Shown piece by piece: positions 22,101-62,931 of a stretch of 64,000 nt of DNA; position 1 is the first letter of the stretch, and each line of letters starts with the position of its first letter. This DNA is from Carya illinoinensis. Lineage: Eukaryota; Streptophyta; Magnoliopsida; Fagales; Juglandaceae. Location: the NCBI RefSeq assembly GCF_018687715.1, contig NC_056760.1, positions 6,919,501 through 6,983,500 on the forward strand, given 5' to 3'. The translations under genes were made by a program, and so were the position numbers. Under the pieces are notes generated by a model. The model was not told the origin of the DNA. It saw nothing but the letters and a program-made list of their open reading frames with translations, and ran no database searches.

Positions 22101-25075
22101 ATAAGGTAATTGCTTATGAAAAAACCTGTATTTGATAAGGTAATGATCACTTCCTTGTCTTGAAATAGTAAGCAGGTGACGCAAGTTCATTGGTCTTTTG
22201 GATATTTTCATTTAAAAATTTGTTGCTTTCAGTTCTAATATGTGCTTGCTTATGCTTAGGCAGCGTTTGGTTACCAAGCCTAGCCCAACTCAATTCAACT
22301 CATCTAATCTAATGATTACAACTTTTCCAACTTCCAACACAAAATATAATAAACAATTCAACTTTTTTAAATCTCAAAATAATAATAATATTGAAAAATA
22401 ATATTTTAAACTTTCATCTCAACTCAATCCACTATCCAAACCGGTAATTGTCTTTTATACCAGCTATACTTTTTATAAGTAGTATCAAGATATCTGGGAT
22501 TAATTAGGAGCTTTGTTCTTTGACATCCAGTGCCAATAAAAATAAATAAATAAATAAGTAGTTTGAAGATATAAACCATGTTCTAATATATTTTGATCTT
22601 AAGCTACATCACTTCCGTGATCATAATTTTTTTATTTTTTGAATTAATTCAAATGTCTACATGAGCTCTAATCATCTTTTATACCAGCTATATTTTTAAT
22701 TCATTGGTGGTTATTTCTTCCAGCTTCCGGAGGAGCGAAAGCTAGATATGCTCAAAGCCCTTGCAGAAATTTCTCCTTATACAACCCCACAAGATTCTCG
22801 TCAGATTCTTCCTAATGTTGTTCAGCTATTAAAGGTACACATTTAAAATGACAGGAAAACATGTACATGTATGCATTTGTCTCTATGACCGACACACAGA
22901 GAATTGATATTCGTTCATTCACAAGAATTTTTGTTGTTTATACCTGCTTGGATATTCTTTACTAGATGTACTAAATGTTGAAGCCTTGCTTGAAGTGCAC
23001 GATTTTTTTTTTGGACTAGAAAATCTTTTTGCCTCAATCTCGTAATATGTTCCTTCTCCCTTCTCAGAAGTACATGCCCTGGAGGAAGACAGGGGAAGAG
23101 ATGAACTTTACTTATGTTGAGTGCTTGCTGTACACATTTCACCATCTAGCTCACAAGGTTGATTTCAGTGATGTACCTTTGCTAAATACTCTTCTGTTTG
23201 TTACTATTGGACAATACTTACCCTATTTTTCATTCTTCTTCAGGTTCCCAATGCCACTAACAGTCTATGTGGTTACAAGATAGTGACTGGCCAACCATCA
23301 GATAGGCTTGGGGAGGACTTCTCAGAGTTATATAAGGAGTTCACTGAAAGGTAATTGATTTCTTTTTATTAAGTTATTTTCTTCTATATATGTTACAAAG
23401 AAATTGCTTCTTCAAATTATTAGCTTTTGGGTAAATGTTTACTTTAGTCCTTGTAAATTACATTAGTTTCTGATTTGGTCCTTAACATTTAAGAAGTTCC
23501 GGTTGTATCATTAAATGATCTTTAAAATGTACTCATAAAAACAATCTAAAAAAGTGTAACTAAACTTTGGCATCAATTTGACTAGTAATAATTGATAGTG
23601 TCATGTTTTTTATTTACCGATAAAAAGAAATTGATAGTCATGTTAGTTTCTCATGCAGCACTTGATATGGAAAATGAAATTCAACTTACACGTATGAGTG
23701 TTACCTCATCTATGAGAAGTGAGGATGTGGATTATTTTTTCCCTTCATTCTAGTATTTTTGATAATTAAATTTACCAAAAAAAGAAAGGCTTCTCTAGCA
23801 AAACGACCTACATGTACTCGTCAAAGTAATAATTAAAAAAAAAACACACACACACACACACAAGGACCTGTTTACAACGTTTTGATTTTCTTGAAATCTT
23901 GATTGTAACTTTTTGAACTTCCACCAAATTAGAAATTTGTGTATTTTCTGAGAGCCAAAATTGATGTTTGCTCTTACTATTTCTTTTCCTGTGGAGGGTT
24001 CATTCTCTATTATGGGGAGCAAATATAAAATTTCTGAACTGGCCATGCCCTGGAGTTTGCGACCTTTTTTGTTTTGGTCTTGTGTGTTTGTTTGTTTCTT
24101 TTCTTCTACTATGTTGTGTGTGTACTGTGTGGTTTGCTTGTTGAAAATTTATATTGTTCTTTCAGATTGAGTAATGTCGAGGAGTTAACCAGGGCTACCA
24201 TGAAGAAATTAACTCAGGGGATGGCTGAGCACAACAAAGCCATGGCTGCTGCCAAATCTGATGAAGCAAAGGAAGGCATTGTGAGTTTGTTCTCAATAGA
24301 TCCCAGTCTCTGGTGGAGCTTTTATTTATTGATTTTCTTAATATTTACTTTATGACCATTTTCCTGTAATGAACAGAAAACTCAAAAGCAGAATACTACA
24401 ACTGGGTTGCGAACCTGTAACAACATTTTGGCAATGACAAAGGTGAAGGGAAAAGATTTATTTGTGTTTCTAATGTACAGGCCTTTATTTATATATGTAA
24501 AAGCTGATCTTTAATGACTTATATCCAGCCGTTGCATTCAAAAACACCTTCATTTACTGGAGATAAAAGCATCAACCTGTCTTGGAAAGAAGCAACAAAA
24601 CCTTCTATTCCCACTGCCACAGCTACAACTGGGTAGGATGGATATTTCTGGTTCTGTTCTTCCTCTTCTCTTCTCATCACTCTCTCTGTCACCCCCTCAT
24701 CTTTTCTCATGCAATAGAATGTTTGATCTTTTATTTCTTCTTTTATTTTATGGTTTCTGGCGTTGATAATCTTCCTGTCTTTGCTGAAAGATCTATATGG
24801 GTTCATTCAATCAGCATAAGCATGCACAGGTTTTATGTCTTTGATGGCGGACACATTTTTATTTTTTCATGAACTTTGTGTGCAGAGGAAAACGGCCTGC
24901 TAATGCTACTAATGTATCCAGCAATGTTACATCCAAAAAGGGCCGTGGAGGTGGTGGTTTACCAAACCAGCTTGTTAACAGAGCATTAGAAGGTTTGTCT
25001 CATGGTGGGAGAGGAGGGCCTAGGGGCAGAGGCAGGGGGTGGGCTGGACGTGGAAGAGGAAGAGGCTACCGGTAG
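19129..25075 (+). CDS. API5: API5-like (apoptosis inhibitor 5) protein
   Basis: A HEAT/ARM-repeat nuclear protein. In animals API5 suppresses apoptosis and binds Acinus and FGF2; plant homologues are linked to tapetal cell death and THO/TREX-type helicases. Sixteen coding exons: 19129-19218, 19320-19481, 19676-19775, 20424-20489, 20909-21006, 21083-21157, 21298-21447, 21886-21951, 22040-22105, 22724-22834, 23068-23157, 23244-23350, 24166-24280, 24377-24442, 24529-24632 and 24886-25075. All use GT-AG and sum to 551 codons, close to the Arabidopsis protein. The helical-repeat core carries the signature HIEELYLYVERLNEA, AAQFIPRFFKFFPTLS and YMPWRKTGEEMNFTYVECLL. The C terminus is an RGG-rich tail ending RGRGRGYR. 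Oddity: the exon 9 donor is duplicated 34 bp downstream. Confidence 0.94.
22090..22144 (+). repeat. Duplicated 5' splice-site segment in API5
   Basis: A 21-bp segment covering the end of API5 exon 9 and its donor (ACCTGTATTTGATAAG|GTAAT) occurs at 22090-22110 and again at 22124-22144. The second copy is intronic and would extend the exon by 34 nt. Confidence 0.85.
22259..22442. mobile_element. MITE family-1 copy C in API5 intron 9
   Basis: Begins GGCAGCGTTTGGTTACC and ends CTATCCAAACCGG. The interior has the family words CACAAAATATAATAAACAATT and CTTTCATCTCAACTC. About 184 bp, non-coding. Confidence 0.7.
23842..23864. repeat. (AC)n microsatellite
   Basis: About 11 AC units inside API5 intron 12. 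Confidence 0.75.
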
Positions 25076-25681
25076 CCTAGTTGCTTACTGGACGTGAATT
25101 CACAAATTCAACGTCCACCGGGAAGTATACGACTAGAAGCCATTTGTTTATTCTTGTTCTCTGTTGGAGCTAGATTTGATTCGTAGAGGAAGCTGAGTTC
25201 TAGAGACTTGTTTGTGGTCTAACACTAGGAATCATTCTGGTCTGGAGCTTATCCAGTAGCTTTTAGTGCCTCGAGAAGTTATTAATCATTTCTAGTTCAA
25301 CTGATGAAAGCAGCAGCTGGGATTTTATGGAGTCTGTGCATGCCTGTCACTCCGTGTATGCATATGATAACTTACATTCCGAGAAATGATTTTACAATTC
25401 TGAAAATTTGTAGAATATAAATTGTTTGGTTGAATGAGAACTTGAGAAAACTGATACTGTTCTGATGAGTGTCTTTAATTGTTATATAACATGCATGGCC
25501 TACATTTACAGAGAAGGAATATTTAACAGTCTGAAAGACAGCTTTATATTGAAACAAGCGCAGCTTTGATCTCAGCCAATTTTCTTGTTGCTGCTTTTGA
25601 ACATTCAGGAATGCATGGCTTCAGTTTATGCAAGCGAGGGGTGACGGATTGGGGATAGCAGAACGGCAGGCTAGCATTCAT

Positions 25682-28395
25682 TTACATCCAATTTGAAGTT
25701 TCTTCATTTGTACTGGATGTGTCCGCCAGATTTGGAGTTCTTTGATTCTTGGTATGGAACTGTCTGATTAGTTTAATGGCCTTCTTCCAGACGCTCTTAT
25801 CGCCTGGAGTATTCATGAGTAGCAACATTTCCTCGGAAAGCATCTTGATTTCGACAAAAAATCAGGGATAGCAGATAACAGATGGTAGATGTAGAGACAG
25901 GATATTAGATGGAGAACCCAAAAGCTCTGGATGCTAGGCTATTGGGTTTGTTGGAAGTAATGTTGGTTGAGCGCTCATGTGAGGCAGTCGGCAATTGTTC
26001 CCCCAGTTTCTTAAATTCTCCCGTCTCTGACAGCTGTAGAATGGCTGTAGAAAAATCTAATTGCCAGACCCTTTCTGGAAGGCGTGAGTGGGGAAACAAC
26101 AGAAAATTCCCTTTAGGTTTTAACCTAGTAATAATAATAAAGCAGCAATTTGGGATGGTCAGTCGGGAAATTGAAAGGTTTGGTGTAATGTTTGAGTTAC
26201 TCACAAAGCCAAATCTTCCGTATCTGTTGGGGGGCATGGTGGTATTGTATCCCTTGCAGTAACTTATTCAGAAAGACTTTCCTGTATGCGAGTTCCAGAA
26301 AGGCCGCAGCTATAGTTTTGTTTCTGAATTACTCTAGGTATGTGTGTGTATTCATCGCTTACATTTACGATATTAGCTGGACTAAACTCGAGCCTATTCT
26401 CCAGATATCTCTTTGTAAACGAATTGCCACCACAACCAACTTTCAAGTTCTTCTTCAACCACCAGATGTGTAACATCTGATTCTAGTTGTTGCGCGGTGA
26501 GCATTGAAGATAGACTAGCAGTGTAGCTTAAGGTTAGGACCATGACCTGAGGTATTCATATACCAAAAGCAAGAGCACATCAATAAAACTTGGGGGGTAT
26601 GGCCTCATGTTTGAGGGACAGAAAAAGGTTAGGACCATTACGACAAACAGCCACACTACAATCACCAAACGTGTAGTTGTCGTAGATTTTCTGCCCTGCA
26701 ACGTTCAGCGATTCAGCCATTCAGAAACATTCTTATGGAATTTAGAACTCTTGTAAGTTTTTTAGAAAGTAATGCAGTGAGGTGATGATTTTAGGGGCAG
26801 AAGCCAGTAATGCAAAACTAAAAACTCTCTGAGATTGTCTCCCAACAGTGTTGGCAACTTGGCACTACCGTTGTCCATAGATAGGCTTCTACACAACATA
26901 ATATATAATGTCATTAGCTTTTACACTGAAATTGATTACTTACTATGAGCAAAGAACAGAGAGAAGGTAAACCAAAGAGCAGTGCTGATCTGATTCTTCC
27001 AGGGGCTGCTAAATTCTGGGGATTGGATAAGCGTTCCAAGAACCAAACTGCCAGCATTGTGTACATCAAGATGGCACCAGTGATCACCCACAATTCCCAG
27101 GTTAAGGGCTCCGTAAACATCAATTATGGCCCTGCAGGTTTTGCTGGAATTGTAGTCACCAAACTTAGTATAAGGAAGAGTATATCGACGTGCTGCAGAC
27201 GGTCGGATAATATGGTCAAGTCGCCAACGACAGCATCGCAAGTCTTTTGTAGTATTCCATCCACATGACAACCATAGAATCATAATAAAAAATAAATAAT
27301 TGTACCCATGTAAAAGAGAAAAGGAAAGGTTTAATATTAGCTTGTCAGATTAGTTCCAAGTCATTGATTCGTTGCTCTTCTCAGGGATCTCTGTCTCTCT
27401 GGAAGTACTGTGGATGGTGGTGTAGTGAAAGAATGGGGTTCATTAAACTAGAACTTAGGAAAAATGGCAGATAAAAGTTGTTACCACATTATAGACAAGC
27501 GAAACCAGCTGATCGTACGTTCCATTATGTGTTTCAAATTAGCAAGGCAGATGATAGTCTACATTATTGAAAACTCAATTGCAAAAGCCGTCGTAATTGT
27601 TAGAATTCGGTTTCTGCCCCATACGTGACCTTCACAAAAGCCTCAAATGTTGCTTTACCTGGAACAACAATTCGCAGTGGCTTTGCATTAGTAGGCATTT
27701 CCCAACCTCTTGGATTCCGTTTTGAGTTTCCAGGCCAAACTATCGGACCGGACAGACCTTATCTATGGAACTGCTAGCCGAGAAGCCAAACTCTGGCGTC
27801 CAGAAGTCTATTTCTTTGTATCTCTTTACGACCGCGTCCACAATCCTCAATATAGGACTACCTGAGAGCTGGCCTTCTTCAAAATGTATTTTGCCACTTA
27901 AACCTGAGAAGTAGTCATTCTCTCCGATATTGCTTGTGTAACAATTCTAATTATATTCCAGGGTCGGAGTTATCTTCTTCTGGGTATTCAGCTCTGAATA
28001 TTTTCCGGAACTGGGCATAGAAATCTAAATATTCAGAGCTGCCAATCTCGGAATATTTGGTCATGATTCCCAACGCCCCTTCCATATATGAAATGACTGA
28101 GTTGTTGACAGAGTCCAGCAAGCTTGTAATGCTTTCTGGCATTATCCAAGCTGGAGTCTGTCCCTGAAAGTCCCATCTGCTTAACTTCTCTAAACAAGTA
28201 AGTTGCCATCTATAATGATGAATGAAGTACGATAAAAACCCGAGACTGTGTTTTCAGTAGCGCAATCAGCTCTTGTTGGAAAACACTGTTGGGATCAGAC
28301 ACAGAAGATAATGGTGGAAGAACCAAACGGTACTCAATCTCCAAACCAACATTTTGAGGAACGTCGGATAAAAGTGATAACATGCTGGAATCACT
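25682..28395 (-). pseudogene. GLR2-type glutamate receptor pseudogene
   Basis: Plant GLRs are plasma-membrane cation channels gated by amino acids. Fragments occur in gene order on the minus strand. Amino-terminal (ANF) domain about 28395-27951: [13 protein letters not shown], then SITSLLDSVNNSVISYMEGA and AQFRKIFRAEYPEEDNSDPG. Ligand-binding part about 27900-27600: IVWPGNSKRNPRGWEMPTNA and PLRIVVPGKATFEAFVKVTY. Channel part about 27270-26914: DAVVGDLTILSDRLQHVDIL, then EPLTWELWVITGAILMYTML and PWKNQISTALWFTFS. Distal S2 part about 26476-25905: KRYLENRLEFSPANIVNVSD and AILQLSETGEFKKLGEQLPT. C-terminal tail about 25857-25682. At least one in-frame stop (after HSSL, about 28240) and several frameshifts (about 28160, 27745, 27170 and 26200) disable it. 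Confidence 0.88.
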
Positions 28396-28903
28396 TCCAC
28401 ATGCTTCATTTTCGTAAATGCCATAACCGTGGGAATAAGTTTTTAAAAAGAATGGTGGTATATATGATTAAAAAATTAATTTTTTATATGAAATTTATAT
28501 TTATTTATTTTTTTAAAAGGAGTGCATAATATTTATGCTCTCTAAGACACATTAATATTTGTATTTATTTATTTTATCTTTTTATTTAAATATATATATA
28601 TTTACATATTAATGGTGTGTGACGTAGGAGATATAAGTAGATTAAAAAAAAAAAAAAAAAAGGATTGATGAGCTTGGGCTTGTTTAAGGGGTTTCAGGCT
28701 TTGCAAACCGGGCTGGCGTTTGTCCTCACACCCGCTCCAATTGGGGACGGGTCATAACTTCAGTTAAATCAGAAAATCCTGCATCTCCAGACTCCGTCTC
28801 CTACGGCACGAACTGGCTTAAAACTTGGAAGAGTGGCAGTAGCAGCAAACCGAACCAATAGGTCCAATACGACGGCGGGAGTGAAAGTTACGCGTAAGCA
28901 ACA

Positions 28904-58530
<29,627 letters not shown>

Positions 58531-59726
58531 TCTTGCTATTGGAGTCATTCGGGAATAGGATCAGAGGGGGAAGAATTTAGCATGGACTGTATCAGCTAGC
58601 CCTGGGCCTTGGAAATTTCTCGTTAATGTAGAAGACCATCGAACCTTCTGGTACTGCCTTGATGAAGACAAGGTATGGTGATTTGGGAATTGTAAGCATA
58701 GATCATGAGAAACTAAGCAGTCACGAATGAGCTGCCAGCAAGATTAATTTCTGTTTATAAAGTGCCTTTAACGAAAATCTGGGCTTCTTGATATTGGTTT
58801 TAGGATCAACTCCGAGAAGTCTTCGGCTTATATATGGGTAGTTTTTTGTTTTTGTTTTTGTTTTTTTTCTTTATGACGGTGAGAACCTGAGTAGGTGTTA
58901 CATGAGGTTTGTATTATATCGCTTGAGTTCTTAAAAGTGTCCCCTTCTGTTTTTCTGAGAGGGGAAGAAGGAATTGTTACTGCATGCTGACACAACTCAT
59001 GTTTATATATGCTTTTAACTATAAAACGGGTGGCCCGAAGCCATTGTGTAAAGAAGCATGTTTGGTAAGCTGAGTTGTGTTAATAATTTTTTAGACGCTT
59101 TTGCAAGTCTGCACCAAGCATCTCAAAGTTTGCCTTGAACATGAATGTATGCTCAATTTTAACCCGCTTTGGAATTGCAGGCTCTGCAAAGATGCATTTA
59201 GAAAAAAGAAAATTGGAGAGGCACCGGGTGTTTAGAACAAATTCCTAATTGATTTCGGAGGTACGCATGTATTTGCTAATAAGTCTTTTGTAAGTGTAGA
59301 TTGGATAATTGGAAGAGAATTTTCCAATCTGGAACAGTAGAACAGTAGCATTGACCAACCCTTCTGTGATGATCATGGACGAGTAGTCGTCCCGCCGACG
59401 TCCAAAACCGTAGATAAAATTTCATCTAAGTGGATGTCAGCAATGACATTAGACCATTTGAGTTGGGTTTGCGAAGACAAAATTAGCAAAGATTGATGTT
59501 TGTGTACTAAAGGTTTTCCCCCTTTTTTTCTTTTTTTTTTTTTTTTTTTTCATGATCTATAATTCGTGGAAGCAGGTAAAGAAAAAAAGAAGAAACTAAA
59601 TTTCCTTCAATTACAAGAAACAAAGTCGTCCACATGATCTCTCTCACGCACACACAGACGCACCCTACAACATTCCATGCAAATGTTTCTCAAATGCTTG
59701 ATCATATACCTTGATAGGCTACCCTC
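58531..59726 (+). other. DEAH9 3' UTR and intergenic space
   Basis: No further gene. The DEAH9 3' UTR probably extends a few hundred bases. A T-run at 59527-59550 precedes the SPEAR/TIE 3' region, which is read from the other strand. Confidence 0.5.
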
Positions 59727-61699
59727 CTAGAGTTTGAGGTTGAGATCAATGTCATCGTCTCCTTCCTCATTACCCTTCTCATCGTTTGAGCTAAGGGTAA
59801 ATTCTTTCCAGCCCATCTGCTCCTTTGGTTGGAAAAAGTCATGAAAGGATTTTTCACTATCTAATCCACCCATTCCTGACCTTTGATCTGAGTCCTCGCT
59901 TTCCTTCAAGTTGTAATTTGGGTAAACATTATACAACAAACCAAAATGTCATAATCAATAAAAAAAAAAATTAACTTCATTTGATTTAAATTCCCCTGGG
60001 ATTTGCAATTGGCAAAAGATGGTGGAGTATAATCTTACTTTGGTAGCAAGCTTGTCAAGTTTGGAGAACTCCCTTTCATGAAGACTCTGTGCCATAGGAG
60101 CCGGAGGATGATTAGCAAGGCAGCCAAATCTGTACAAATTGTTATCGGGTAAATTATTGTATGTAGTACTTAACTTCTTCGAGTTGATATCCGATGGGCC
60201 ATCCCCTCTTGTACCTCTGAGATCGGTAGTAAACGGAATTTCAGGCAACAAAATTGAGACAGATTGAAAAGAGTGAACAAATGAATATAAAGCTATACCA
60301 ACCTGAAGACTAATTTGTTACTGGGGCCAACATTAGATGCACTGTAACTATACCACGAAGACGATTGATCTGGTGCGGAGATGCGAGGATCAATCACCCG
60401 AGGAACTTGAAAATGAAGTTGAGGACCAGCTGCCTTGTCTTCTGAGAAGGGCTTTGGCCTCGTCATGACATGCACCTGTATAACACAGCAACCAAATATA
60501 TGTGTGCTCGCCATAAAAGATTACTCCACTTTTATGCACGCTTCCTCTTCTTTCTCAATTATATAAAATTGGGGAAAAAACTCGAGCGGAAAAATCCATA
60601 ACAACAGAAAAATCAATGAAATCAAAGGAGGAAAGTATCATGTCTATGCTGGAACAATCCTACAACATAAATTAGCAGAACAATTTAAATTATTAGGAAA
60701 TCGGACTCGCCTGCACTTGCTGGGGCGAAAGAGACGTGTAATTGTAACTAGATCTTTGGTTTGAAGGGTGCTCTATATGATTATACGGTTTGGCAGGTGA
60801 TACATCTGACGAAGATGGTGTGGCAGAACCAGGAAAATTACGATTTACCTGTTATTAGTTGCATGTGTTAACATTATTCTTCAAACAATTAATGAAGTGA
60901 AATCACATCGACTACCGAAAATCAACAAGCCAACCACCACCCTAGACACTGGTAATTTAGCGTCTCATGGGAAAGGGGCAGGAAAAAAAAAACATGCAGC
61001 TGCAGGAAACTGATCTTTTGTTACCGTTACAGAAGGATCTTGGCAATGTCTTCTTTGCAGTAATTTAGGGGAAGGAGACATTGGAATGGATTCATTGGCA
61101 ATATGAGTTGGTAATGGTATACCAGAGTCTGAGTTGCTTCCTTCCACCCCATCCACACTGGACTTGCTAGAAGCTGCCCACGTTATGGCAAATAAGGCCT
61201 TCTCAGGCAGAGCCACAGTCGCCCCGCCAACCACAAACACGCCACCGCCTCTTCCAATTATTGTATTACTGCTATCATTGCCATGAACGGAAGTCATTAA
61301 TGGCGGATCAGGTGGTGGTGGGCTGAACTGAGCAAGATTTGGTACTAAACAAACATGTCGAGACGGAGAGGAACAGATAGTCGGTGTCGCCGGGTGCATT
61401 GTAGTTGTGATTGGAGGTGGCGGTGGCCGAGGAAGAGAGTTGATCAGGGATTGAGAATGATGATAAGGGTAGGGAAGAGAGGAAACGAAGCGCGAAAAAT
61501 GGCCATCCAAGTTGGCATTCTCGGCAGTAGTAGCGCATTCTTTCTTTTCCTGTTCTCGTAGGATCTTCTCCAGTTCAGCCACTCCTGGTCCTCTTCTCGG
61601 GATCTTTGGGCCCTTCAACCGGTTATACGACCCCGGCGTCCAATCACCAAGGTCGCCAGCACTATCAGCAGCACCACCGCTGCTAGTATTGCTACACAT
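59727..61699 (-). CDS. SPEAR/TIE-type EAR-motif transcriptional repressor
   Basis: A SPOROCYTELESS-like adaptor that links TCP transcription factors to TOPLESS co-repressors, acting in the nucleus in leaf and ovule development. Five exons on the minus strand: 61025-61699, 60711-60848 (or to 60717), 60303-60475, 60039-60216 and 59727-59903, giving about 446 residues. The SPL motif GPKIPRRGPGVAELEKIL (residues 30-47) is near the N terminus. A proline-rich region (PRPPPPP) follows, then LPEKALFAITWAASS. The protein ends in the EAR motif IDLNLKL. The exon 2 donor is either GC (CAG|GCGAGT) or an upstream GT (CAA|GTGCAG), changing two residues. The exon 5 acceptor (AAG|GAA) has a weak pyrimidine tract. 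Closest Arabidopsis relatives are TIE/SPEAR proteins such as the At2g34010 product. Confidence 0.85.
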
Positions 61700-61760
61700 T
61701 ACTCTCCTGATGATCTACAGGTATTTTTTCTCTTTAATCCTGTGTATCAACATGCATTGA

Positions 61761-62400
61761 GCAGAAGTCCATAAATCCAATGTATAAAATATTAAATATA
61801 CAAAGCGAAGCAAACCCTAATGAAAGAATGCAGAGAGTAACAGGAATCCCCATTCTCAAGATCCCATATCTAAAACAAGTAACAAAGATACCGAGATATA
61901 TGGAAAGGAAATCTCAAAGGATGTCGGTGTAGAACTCGGACGAGTGGCTAAGTTCAATGAACAAGCGCAGAACAACAAAGGACACCCTAGTTTTCGGCGC
62001 AGAAAGATCTTCGTAAGTGAGACAGAGAAAGTGCCCGAACGTCCGGGATTTTCTCAGTTCATATGCTTTCTCCAAGAAAAACGTACGAGTTTTCAAAGCG
62101 CGGAAATCCAAGCAATCATCATAATCTTCTCATATCTCGATTCTTTCGCCCAACTTCTGTCCCTCTATCTTTTCCCGTTTGAAAGCAAGATTTCCCTGAT
62201 CATGTACATGAGCAATGTCAACCTCAGGGCCTCAGACACACATTGCATGCATGCCTTATTTTGTCATCCAAATCTCCAGAAATCTTTGCCAAAGTGGGCG
62301 CCCAATCCAAATCTCCGTGTAGAAGTTTGGTGTATGTTTCGCTATATATCATGATCCCCCCTAGCTAGTTTAAGATAAGCATGCATGCAGGAGGTGCCCC
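61761..62400 (-). other. Upstream region of the SPEAR/TIE gene
   Basis: Probably the 5' UTR and promoter. A 136-codon plus-strand frame (61944-62354) exists but has no recognisable family and lies antisense to the likely leader. Confidence 0.4.
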
Positions 62401-62501
62401 TGCCCGGGATACTACTTCTATAAAAATTACCAAGCAGAGATCCTACGACTTTACGTACTACTTGGGTCAAGGGTACTACATAGTAAAAGAATAAGGGATT
62501 G

Positions 62502-62690
62502 TTTTGATAATAGATGAGATGAAATAGTTTTAATTAAAAGTTAAAAGTTGAATAAAATATTATTACAATATTATATTTTTATATTATTGTTGTTTTAGGA
62601 TTTGAAAAAATTGAATTGTTTATTATATTTTATATGAAAATTTGAGAAAATTGTAATGATGAGATGATTTATCAACCCAAACGGTCACGG
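62502..62690. mobile_element. MITE family-1 copy E (inverted)
   Basis: Begins TTGTTTTGATAATAGATGAG and ends TTTATCAACCCAAACGG. The interior words TTGAATTGTTTATTATATTT and TTGTAATGATGAGATG are the reverse complement of those in copy F. Confidence 0.7.
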
Positions 62691-62694
62691 GGCT

Positions 62695-62885
62695 AGTTTG
62701 GATCTCAAACTCATCTCGTCTAATAATTACAACTTTATCAAATTTCAACATAAAATATAATAAATAATTCAACTTTTTTATATTTTAAAACAATAATAAT
62801 ATTAAAAAATAATATTCTAATAGTATTTTATTCAACTTTCATCTCAACCTAACTCAACTAAACTCAACATCCAAACGGTTCCTAG
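62695..62885. mobile_element. MITE family-1 copy F
   Basis: Begins CTAGTTTGGATCTCAAACTC and ends CAACATCCAAACGG. It carries CATAAAATATAATAAATAAT and CTTTCATCTCAACC. It lies head-to-head with copy E, only a few bases apart. Confidence 0.75.
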
Positions 62886-62931
62886 CTAAGTCATAGACAT
62901 CCAAACGGTTCCTAGCTAAGTCATAGACATG
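62868..62931. repeat. 32-bp tandem duplication
   Basis: Two exact tandem copies of a unit reading CATCCAAACGGTTCCTAGCT followed by AAGTCATAGA, covering the right end of MITE copy F. Confidence 0.9.

Noticed and set aside
61355..62354. Plus-strand frames antisense to SPEAR/TIE exon 1 and leader
   Set aside because: Shadow of the GC-rich exon and leader; no recognisable domain.
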